A stretch of DNA of 6,583 nucleotides from Bacillota bacterium (GTDB taxonomy: Bacteria > Bacillota > Clostridia > Peptostreptococcales > Anaerovoracaceae): positions 1 through 6,583 of the forward strand of contig JAQSXD010000211.1 of assembly GCA_029266295.1 (NCBI GenBank), read 5' to 3'. Position 1 is the first letter of the stretch, and each line of letters begins with the position of its first letter. A program made the translations under genes and the position numbers. This document shows positions 1 through 5,326 of the stretch, in pieces. The notes below the pieces were generated by a model. That model was not told where the DNA came from. It made no database searches and saw only the letters and a program-made list of their open reading frames with translations.

Positions 1-1
1 A

Positions 2-676
2 GAGATTACCTCCATCTGCGGCGGTCTGAATATCAATATCGGAACACTGAACAAGAACACAATTCCATCGATGTTTCTGGCAGGAAAGAAAGCCAATGAA
101 CTCGGACATAAGGTCTTACTCGATCCGGTAGGGGCAGGCGCAAGCAGGCTTCGTACCGAGACTGCGGCAGGGCTGATGCAGGAGATTCAGTTTGATGTGA
201 TCAGAGGAAATATTTCTGAAATCAAAACCCTTGCATCAGGCAGCGGCAGAACAAAGGGCGTTGATGCGGACTTGGCAGAGGCTGTTACGGAACAAACTTT
301 GGACAGCGCGGTCACATTTGTCAAAGAGCTTGCAAAACAGACCGAGAGTGTCATCGCCGTTACGGGAGCAATCGATCTGGTGGCTGACGGAGCACAATGC
401 TATGTAATTCGCAATGGGCGTCCTGAAATGAGTAAGATCACAGGAACCGGCTGTCAGTTGTCCGCCCTGATCACGGCATTTATTACTGCAAATCCGGACC
501 ATGTACTGGAGGCTGCGGCAGCTGCGGTATGCGTGATGGGGCTTGCCGGTGAAATGGGCTGGAATAATATGCTTCCAGGTGATGGTAATTCAACCTATCG
601 AAACAGAATCATTGACGCCATTGATCAAATGGATGGAGCGATGCTTGATCAAGGAGCAAGGTATGAAGTGCGGTAA
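2..676 (+). CDS. thiM: Hydroxyethylthiazole kinase ThiM, 5'-truncated by window edge
   Basis: Cytoplasmic kinase that phosphorylates 4-methyl-5-(2-hydroxyethyl)thiazole with ATP, the thiazole salvage step of thiamine synthesis. The frame is open from base 2, so the first ATG at 71 is internal; about 224 residues are visible and roughly the first 45 of a usual 265-275 are missing. Family signatures are all present: NINIGTL (near bases 32-52), LAGKKANELGH leading into LLDPVGAGAS (bases 116-145), the RGN segment (about 203-211), VTGAIDLVADG (about 359-391), and ITGTGCQLSA (about 437-466) with the anion-hole GTGC at 443-454 holding the catalytic cysteine. This is the ribokinase-like fold of ThiM. 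The stop at 674-676 lies inside thiE (14-base overlap), so translation is probably coupled. It is the first visible gene of a thiamine salvage operon; any TPP riboswitch would be left of the window. Identity is confident. Confidence 0.95.
   Translation, partial: EITSICGGLNINIGTLNKNTIPSMFLAGKKANELGHKVLLDPVGAGASRLRTETAAGLMQEIQFDVIRGNISEIKTLASGSGRTKGVDADLAEAVTEQTLDSAVTFVKELAKQTESVIAVTGAIDLVADGAQCYVIRNGRPEMSKITGTGCQLSALITAFITANPDHVLEAAAAAVCVMGLAGEMGWNNMLPGDGNSTYRNRIIDAIDQMDGAMLDQGARYEVR
651..656 (+). promoter_or_regulatory. Ribosome binding site of thiE
   Basis: AAGGAG six bases before the ATG at 663. It selects this start over the in-frame ATG at 543, which would add 40 residues translated from thiM codons in another frame and with no ThiE similarity. 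Confidence 0.8.
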
Positions 677-1304
677 AGAGGATTTATTATTATACGCTGT
701 AACGGATCGCACCTGGTTAAACGGGGAAACCCTGTACAGCCAAGTGGAAAAGGCCTTAAAAGGCGGTGCGACCTTCATACAGATTCGGGAGAAAGCGTTG
801 AACAGGGAAGCCTTCCTTGTGGAAGCCAAAGAACTCAAAGCGCTTTGCAGGGAGTATGCGGTTCCGTTTGTAATCAATGATAACGTAGAGATTGCCATAG
901 AAGCTGATGCCGACGGCGTTCATGTGGGACAGAGCGATATGGAGGCCGGAAGTGTAAGGGAGAAACTTGGCCCGGATAAAATTCTGGGCGTATCGGCACA
1001 GACCGTAGAGCAGGCCATTTTCGCAGAACAGAAAGGGGCCGATTACCTCGGCGTCGGAGCGGTATTTCATACCGGGACAAAAGTGGATGCGGATGATGTA
1101 AGCCATGAAACACTGAAATCAATCTGTGAGGCGGTAAAAATTCCGGTCGTCGCAATCGGTGGCATCGGCAGAGATAACGTTATGGCGCTGAAAGGAAGCG
1201 GAATCAGCGGCGTTGCAGTCGTCAGTGCTTTGTTTGCACAACAGGATATTGTACAGGCAACGGCAGAATTAAAAGAGTTAACCGATAGGATGGTGAAGGC
1301 ATGA
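663..1304 (+). CDS. thiE: Thiamine-phosphate synthase ThiE
   Basis: Cytoplasmic TIM-barrel enzyme that condenses HMP pyrophosphate with thiazole phosphate to give thiamine monophosphate and pyrophosphate. The product is 213 residues, the usual size. Visible motifs in order are LYAVTD (10-15), FIQIREK (38-44), INDN (71-74), GVHVGQSD (85-92) with the metal-binding aspartate, GVSAQT (109-114), the T-x-T-K substrate loop at 137-140, VAIGGIG (163-169), and GVAVVSAL (183-190). The start at 663 is chosen because it has a good Shine-Dalgarno site and gives the family N-terminus MKC..EDLLLYAVTD. It overlaps thiM by 14 bases and shares ATGA with the next gene (1301-1304). One oddity is residue 136, a histidine (codon 1068-1070) just before the T-x-T loop, where proline is common in the ThiE proteins I recall. 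The catalytic threonines and lysine are kept, so I expect an active enzyme. Confidence 0.95.
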   Translation: MKCGKEDLLLYAVTDRTWLNGETLYSQVEKALKGGATFIQIREKALNREAFLVEAKELKALCREYAVPFVINDNVEIAIEADADGVHVGQSDMEAGSVREKLGPDKILGVSAQTVEQAIFAEQKGADYLGVGAVFHTGTKVDADDVSHETLKSICEAVKIPVVAIGGIGRDNVMALKGSGISGVAVVSALFAQQDIVQATAELKELTDRMVKA

Positions 1305-1963
1305 TCGCCGGCGCCATATTTGATGTGGACGGAACCCTTCTTGACTCAATGCAGATCTGGAATGATGCGGGTGAGCGATATCTGAGGAACCTGGGCATAA
1401 AAGCTGAGCCGGATCTTGGAAAGATCATGTTTTCAATGAGTATGGTGCAGGGAGCGAAATATCTGAAGGAAAGGTACGGGCTGCAACTTGACGCAGATGT
1501 AATCATCAACGGAATCAACAGTACCATTCAGGATTTTTATGACAATCAGGTTCCCCTAAAGCGCGGTGTGAAACAGTTTCTTGGTGAAATGAAAGAATGC
1601 GATATTAAGATGACCGCAGCCACCTCAAGCGACCGGAGTTTGATCGAAAAGGCTATGGACAGGCTGGAAATTCTGAGTTTCTTTGACCGGATTTTCACCT
1701 GTTCAGAGGTAGGAACGGGAAAATCAAAACCCGATATCTATCTTGCAGCAAAGCGGTATATGGATACTGAACTCTCCAATACATGGGTCTTTGAAGATGC
1801 GTACCATGCGATAAAGACGGCGAAAAATGCCGGCTTCCGAATCGCTGGCGTATATGATGATTCCAGCATGGAGGTACAGAAAGAAATTCGGGAAATCAGC
1901 GATATTTATCTTTATGATTTGTCTGATTTTACAACATTTAAGAGAAGTGCAAACCACAAGTAA
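1301..1963 (+). CDS. HAD-superfamily phosphatase in thiamine operon
   Basis: A 220-residue cytoplasmic haloacid dehalogenase-type hydrolase with an N-terminal helical (C1) cap, like phosphoglycolate phosphatase and beta-phosphoglucomutase relatives. All four catalytic motifs are visible: FDVDGT at 7-12 with nucleophile Asp8 and acid/base Asp10; Thr108/Ser109 in AATSS; Lys143 in GKSKPD; and acidic Glu165-Asp166 in FEDAYHA. The cap is about residues 15-85. The gene starts inside the thiE stop (ATGA, 1301-1304), so the two are probably co-translated. This placement between thiE and thiD suggests a substrate in the thiamine route. The best inference is thiamine monophosphate, giving thiamine for a pyrophosphokinase and bypassing ThiL. 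Clearing of HMP phosphates or of damaged phosphorylated intermediates is an alternative. The fold and motifs are seen; the substrate is a guess from context. A spare Shine-Dalgarno-like GGAG follows the stop. Confidence 0.88.
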   Translation: MIAGAIFDVDGTLLDSMQIWNDAGERYLRNLGIKAEPDLGKIMFSMSMVQGAKYLKERYGLQLDADVIINGINSTIQDFYDNQVPLKRGVKQFLGEMKECDIKMTAATSSDRSLIEKAMDRLEILSFFDRIFTCSEVGTGKSKPDIYLAAKRYMDTELSNTWVFEDAYHAIKTAKNAGFRIAGVYDDSSMEVQKEIREISDIYLYDLSDFTTFKRSANHK

Positions 1964-2069
1964 GGAGACGAAAATAATTATTTCAGCGGCAAGTCGGGGG
2001 CACCACTTTTTGTCGCTTAACAAAATTAATGCGAAACAAATCCATCGATCAGATGGAAGAGGAGAAATT
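1964..2069 (+). other. Only sizeable gap inside the thiamine operon, with stem-loops
   Basis: These 106 bases separate the HAD stop from thiD, whereas the other visible junctions overlap. I see an unused Shine-Dalgarno-like GGAGA at 1964-1968, an imperfect stem-loop (1985-1994 with 2005-2017, including one G-U pair and a three-base bulge), and a short perfect hairpin with loop GATCA (2041-2046 with 2052-2057) ending just before the thiD ribosome binding site. The thiD frame is open across the gap, but it has no ATG or GTG here and the translation resembles nothing I know. No T-tract follows the stems, so this is not an obvious terminator. No TPP riboswitch core was found. Confidence 0.5.
2060..2064 (+). 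promoter_or_regulatory. Ribosome binding site of thiD
   Basis: AGGAG with a five-base spacer to the ATG at 2070. It decides this start against a longer in-frame opening from 1827, which would run through the HAD gene in another frame. Confidence 0.8.
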
Positions 2070-2876
2070 ATGAAAACAGCATTAACAATCGCAGGCAGCG
2101 ATTCCTGCGGAGGCGCCGGCATCCAAGCAGATATTAAGACGATGGCCGCTCATGGTGTTTACGCCATGAGTGCGATAACCGCTCTGACTGCTCAGAATAC
2201 GACCGGCGTTACGGGTATCATGGAGGTTACTCCGGAATTCCTTGCAGCACAGTTGGATGCTGTGCTTAGCGATATTTTTCCGGACGCTGTAAAAATAGGC
2301 ATGGTTTCCTCCGCCGGCCTGATTAAAATAATTGCAGAGAAATTAGAAACGTATCGGGTCAAAAATATTGTGATCGACCCCGTTATGGTTGCGACCAGCG
2401 GTTCAAGACTGATCAGCGAAGACGCGGTAGATGCGCTCAAGGAAAAGCTTTTTCCCCTTGCGGCCTTACTCACGCCGAACATTCCGGAGGCGGAAGTGCT
2501 GTCAGGGATCGAAATTAAAACAACGGACGACATGATCACTGCCGCAGGACGGATTAGCAATCAATACGGCGTTGCAGTACTGTGTAAAGGAGGCCACCGC
2601 ATCAATGATGCCAATGACCTGCTATACAATGCGGGAAGCTTTCAGTGGTTTATAGGGCAGCGGATCGAAAATCCAAACACCCACGGCACCGGCTGCACGC
2701 TATCCAGCGCTATTGCTTCCAACCTGGCGAAAGGCTATGACATAATGATCGCCATTGAGAAATCGAAGGTATATCTATCAGGGGCGCTTGAGGCAATGCT
2801 TGATCTGGGAAACGGAAGCGGCCCTTTGAACCACGCCTTTGGTATTAAAGGAGAATGCTGGGAGGTGGAATTATGA
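2070..2876 (+). CDS. thiD: HMP / HMP-phosphate kinase ThiD
   Basis: Bifunctional cytoplasmic kinase that converts hydroxymethylpyrimidine to HMP phosphate and then HMP pyrophosphate, the pyrimidine substrate of ThiE. The product is 268 residues, normal for ThiD, in the ribokinase-like fold. Motifs in order are the N-terminal AGSDSCGGAGIQADIKTM (8-25), GVYAMSAITALTAQNT (29-44), KIGMVSS (75-81), DPVMVATSG (103-111), TPNIPEAE (135-142), KGGH (173-176), and HGTGCTLSSAIA (205-216) with the GTGC anion hole and catalytic Cys209, ending in GPLNHAF (251-257). The start at 2070 has a good ribosome binding site and gives the standard MKTALTIAGSDS opening. The stop shares ATGA (2873-2876) with cytX, so kinase and transporter are probably translated together. 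Paired with CytX, it would trap imported HMP by phosphorylation. Identity is confident. Confidence 0.95.
   Translation: MKTALTIAGSDSCGGAGIQADIKTMAAHGVYAMSAITALTAQNTTGVTGIMEVTPEFLAAQLDAVLSDIFPDAVKIGMVSSAGLIKIIAEKLETYRVKNIVIDPVMVATSGSRLISEDAVDALKEKLFPLAALLTPNIPEAEVLSGIEIKTTDDMITAAGRISNQYGVAVLCKGGHRINDANDLLYNAGSFQWFIGQRIENPNTHGTGCTLSSAIASNLAKGYDIMIAIEKSKVYLSGALEAMLDLGNGSGPLNHAFGIKGECWEVEL
2860..2868 (+). promoter_or_regulatory. Ribosome binding site of cytX, inside the thiD 3' end
   Basis: GGGAGGTGG, with the GGAGG core seven bases before the ATG at 2873. It favours that start over the in-frame ATG at 2855, which lies upstream of this site and would only add MLGGGI. Confidence 0.85.
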
Positions 2877-4060
2877 GCAGCAAGAGAACTTCCGTACTAA
2901 GCAACGGATTGATCTGGTTCGGTGCCGCTGTATCCATGGCGGAGATTATGACAGGAACTTATTTTGCTCCTCTGGGTTTCGCAAAGGGAATGCTCGCAAG
3001 CATCATAGGTCACGTGATTGGCTGCACGATGCTGTTTTTAGCGGGGTTGATTGGGGCACGAACAAGGCGAAGCTCGATGGAAACGGTAAAAATGAGCTTT
3101 GGTCAGAAAGGGAGCATCTTGTTTGCCGTATTGAACATCTTACAGCTGGTAGGCTGGACAGCCATCATGATTTATGATGCGTCCCTGGCGGCAAATGGGA
3201 TCATGGAGACGGGCCCATGGGTTTGGTGCGTTGTTGTCGGTGCACTGATCATCGTATGGATTCTGATCGGCATGACGAACCTTGGAAAGCTTAACATCGT
3301 AGCAATGACAGCGCTTTTCCTCCTGACGCTGGTGCTCTGCAAGGAAGTTTTTTCGGGAAATACAGCTGGTTTTATATCGGATGATTTCTTAAGCTTTGGC
3401 TTGGCAGTAGAATTAGCGGCAGCAATGCCTCTGTCATGGCTTCCCTTGATCAGTGATTATACAAGAGGGGCGGAGAGACCTTTGGCAGCTACGGCGGTGA
3501 GCACCGCCGTGTACGGTCTGACAAGCTGCTGGATGTATACGATCGGTATGGGGATGGCGCTCTATACAGGAGAATTCGGTATCGGGCAGATTATGGTCAA
3601 AGCGGGATTAGGCATAGGGGGCTTATTGATCATCGTTTTTTCAACGGTAACCACTACCTTTATGGATGCATTTTCAGCAGGAGTGTCCACCGAATCGATC
3701 ACCGGAAAACTGAAGGCAAAATGGGTCGGCGTTATTGTAACAGTTATTGGAACCATTGGGGCAGTGCTGTATCCGATGGATAACATTATGGACTTCCTGT
3801 ACCTGATTGGGTCCGTTTTTGCTCCAATGATCGCAATTATGATTACCGACTTTTTTCTGCTAAAGAAAGACGGCACAGCTCCCGGAGCGAATTTGGTCAA
3901 TCTGGCAATATGGCTGGCAGGCTTTATCATCTACCGCGTGTTAATGCACGTGGACATGATTCTTGGCAATACATTGCCCGATATGCTGATTACGGTTGGT
4001 ATCTGCCTTCTTGTAAATAAGATATTGAACCGACGGTTTCGTAAAACGATGCAGCGATAG
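2873..4060 (+). CDS. cytX: Putative hydroxymethylpyrimidine transporter CytX (NCS1 family)
   Basis: Integral membrane permease of the nucleobase-cation symporter 1 family, CytX branch, predicted to import HMP for thiamine salvage. The product is 395 residues, typical for the branch. Hydrophobic segments fit about 12 transmembrane helices, roughly at 12-33, 40-62, 82-108, 117-134, 138-158, 174-194, 208-230, 245-267, 283-301, 306-330, 343-360 and 367-384. Family-like signatures include NGLIWFGAAVSMAEIMTGT (11-29), SWLPLISDYTR (188-198), TTTFMDAFSAGVST (260-273), and the later YPMDNIMDFLYLIGSVFAP (300-318). The short C-terminal tail is basic (NRRFRKTMQR), consistent with a cytoplasmic end. It overlaps thiD by four bases and is the last gene before a strong hairpin. 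The HMP substrate is a family prediction supported by the thiamine operon; cytosine or a related pyrimidine cannot be excluded from sequence alone. Confidence 0.9.
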   Translation: MSSKRTSVLSNGLIWFGAAVSMAEIMTGTYFAPLGFAKGMLASIIGHVIGCTMLFLAGLIGARTRRSSMETVKMSFGQKGSILFAVLNILQLVGWTAIMIYDASLAANGIMETGPWVWCVVVGALIIVWILIGMTNLGKLNIVAMTALFLLTLVLCKEVFSGNTAGFISDDFLSFGLAVELAAAMPLSWLPLISDYTRGAERPLAATAVSTAVYGLTSCWMYTIGMGMALYTGEFGIGQIMVKAGLGIGGLLIIVFSTVTTTFMDAFSAGVSTESITGKLKAKWVGVIVTVIGTIGAVLYPMDNIMDFLYLIGSVFAPMIAIMITDFFLLKKDGTAPGANLVNLAIWLAGFIIYRVLMHVDMILGNTLPDMLITVGICLLVNKILNRRFRKTMQR

Positions 4061-4112
4061 CATTGGAGTGATTATAATACTACCTCTTACATCAGTGGAT
4101 ATAAAAAATGCG

Positions 4113-4151
4113 AATAAAGTGCGTTTCCGAAATACAGGAACGCACTTTATT
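4113..4151 (+). terminator. Strong stem-loop, probable terminator of the thiamine operon
   Basis: The left arm at 4113-4128 (AATAAAGTGCGTTTCC) pairs with the right arm at 4137-4151 (GGAACGCACTTTATT). The stem has 15 pairs with one bulged T, closing an eight-base loop (GAAATACA). T-rich sequence runs from the base of the right arm onward (TTTATTTGTATT), and A-rich sequence precedes the left arm, so it may work in both directions. It lies 52 bases after the cytX stop. On the minus strand it could also stop any antisense readthrough from the helD-like gene. Confidence 0.8.
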
Positions 4152-4229
4152 TGTATTGAAAGAAGGAATCGGATTTGAGTTGAGCAAAATTGAAATGAAA
4201 CCCTTTGCCGTTTCATATATTGATCATAT

Positions 4230-4235
4230 GGAGGA
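4230..4235 (+). promoter_or_regulatory. Ribosome binding site of the anchored-protein gene
   Basis: GGAGGA six bases before the ATG at 4242. It prefers this start to the ATG two codons later (4248). The five bases 4226-4230 can pair with 4214-4218 (CATAT/ATATG), forming a weak hairpin touching the site. No convincing -35/-10 pair was found upstream. Confidence 0.7.
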
Positions 4236-4241
4236 TCGGTT

Positions 4242-5282
4242 ATGGGAATGAGTCTAAGAAAAAAGGCCTTTATATCAGTCGTCGGCATTGTTTTACTTGG
4301 AGTTATTTGTTACTTTATACTGCCTAATTTCATAAACTTGTCTGCAAAATCATCAAATAAAATGATTGCAGGAGGTATTCTTTGCTCATCATTGCATGAT
4401 TCGGACGAGTATATCCCAGTAATGAACCAAGACGACATTAGCAGTGAACGTTTTCAAAGGCCGTCGAAAGAGCTTCCGTACTCTAATCCATATACCTTTA
4501 AGGACTTCGGAAAAGATAATGAGAAACCGCCGATGGTAGCAAAGAAATTTGAAACCGCCGAGGATTTGATTCTTGCATACTATGGAATATTGCGGGAAGC
4601 CTCCAATATGGTTGGATATTCGGGTGGATGTGGTACGATTGGATGGTCTGGATTACCTTATCCCTACGCATTTGAATTATTGACAAAAGCAACGCAAAAG
4701 GAAATGTTATTTGATCATTTTGTTGATTCATTTAATGGGATTGGATATACAACCCTTTTGAAACTGCTTCCCGCATGCGCGCCTCCCGATACACTTCCCG
4801 GTACTAAATACTATATGGTTGAAATTGAGACGATAACCGGAGCGAAAATAAAAAATGATCAGGAGTATCCTCAAGGCAGTCAATTTGCCTATTATTACGG
4901 ACTGATTGCAGTTGAGAAAACTCCTGATGAAGGTTGGAAGATTAAGGATATTTACTATATTCCTGAGGATTTTCTTTGTGCGCCCATGCACAGTTGGTTT
5001 TATCTTTCTGATGCCGTAGTGCAAATCGTTTACGGCGATAATCTAAAACTAATTGATACAATCGATAGAACCGAGCAAAACGACGATCTGATCAGTATTT
5101 ATGCGTCTGGAAACGGAACAAACTACCGGTTTGATTTTGTCAGACTTACCAATGGCTATGATATTCTTCTTCATGAATCTATTCTTGATCATGGAGAATG
5201 GAAAGAAACAAGCCTGTTGGGCGATAAATGGAACGATATGAAGTTGACTATAGAAAACAGCCAATTGCATCAAGCGATATGA
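4242..5282 (+). CDS. Unrecognised protein with N-terminal membrane anchor
   Basis: I do not recognise this 346-residue protein. It opens with a basic patch (RKK, 6-8) and one hydrophobic segment (about 9-27) ending at a proline. There is no lipobox and no clear signal peptidase site, so it is most likely anchored with residues 30-346 outside the membrane. Residues 35-100 look flexible and polar. Residues 104-176 (starting ETAEDLILAYYGILREAS) look like a helical start, with a Gly/Tyr-rich stretch YSGGCGTIGWSGLPYPY at 126-142. Residues 188-265 alternate like beta strands with aromatic residues (YYMVEIE, FAYYYGLIAVEK, WKIKDIYYIP). That order vaguely recalls NTF2-like or DUF48xx-type exported domains of Firmicutes, but I cannot assign one. 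Cysteines are at 23, 48, 130, 179 and 246. It is more A+T-rich than the thiamine genes, has its own ribosome binding site after a terminator, and converges on helD. No function is inferred. Confidence 0.8.
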   Translation: MGMSLRKKAFISVVGIVLLGVICYFILPNFINLSAKSSNKMIAGGILCSSLHDSDEYIPVMNQDDISSERFQRPSKELPYSNPYTFKDFGKDNEKPPMVAKKFETAEDLILAYYGILREASNMVGYSGGCGTIGWSGLPYPYAFELLTKATQKEMLFDHFVDSFNGIGYTTLLKLLPACAPPDTLPGTKYYMVEIETITGAKIKNDQEYPQGSQFAYYYGLIAVEKTPDEGWKIKDIYYIPEDFLCAPMHSWFYLSDAVVQIVYGDNLKLIDTIDRTEQNDDLISIYASGNGTNYRFDFVRLTNGYDILLHESILDHGEWKETSLLGDKWNDMKLTIENSQLHQAI

Positions 5283-5320
5283 TTGGGCGATCGCTTAGCG
5301 CGGTAACGCGCCACATCGCC
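5273..5320. repeat. GC-rich inverted repeats between two convergent genes
   Basis: A GTAA tetraloop hairpin (5298-5302 GCGCG with 5307-5311 CGCGC) sits inside an outer pair, 5286-5291 GGCGAT with 5315-5320 ATCGCC. A second outer choice pairs AGCGAT (5273-5278) with ATCGCT (5290-5295) and excludes the first, because they share 5290-5291. The 8-base palindrome GCGATCGC (5287-5294) is included. The block fills most of the 44-base space between the two stops. No T-tract follows on either strand, so it is not a standard intrinsic terminator. It could still slow polymerase or protect both 3' ends. Confidence 0.5.
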
Positions 5321-5326
5321 TGGAGC

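Noticed and set aside
543..662. Upstream extension of thiE from ATG at 543
   Set aside because: The extra 40 residues are thiM sequence read in another frame, and the ribosome binding site and ThiE family N-terminus both point to 663.
1993..2009. GGGGGCACC in the HAD-thiD gap as a fragment of a TPP riboswitch
   Set aside because: None of the conserved riboswitch core (the CTGAGA and ACCTGATC-type segments) is present nearby.
4063..4078. TTGGAG and TATAAT resembling a promoter after cytX
   Set aside because: The two elements are only four bases apart, and a transcript from there would run directly into the terminator hairpin at 4113-4151.
4190..4221. TTGAAA (4190-4195) and TATATT (4216-4221) as a promoter for the anchored-protein gene
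   Set aside because: The spacing is 20 bases, longer than the usual 16-18, and both hexamers are common by chance in A+T-rich DNA.
4108..4251. A 47-codon plus-strand open frame from ATG at 4108 through the terminator hairpin
   Set aside because: No good ribosome binding site, most of its first half is the stem-loop, it overlaps the next gene's start in another frame, and its translation resembles nothing known.
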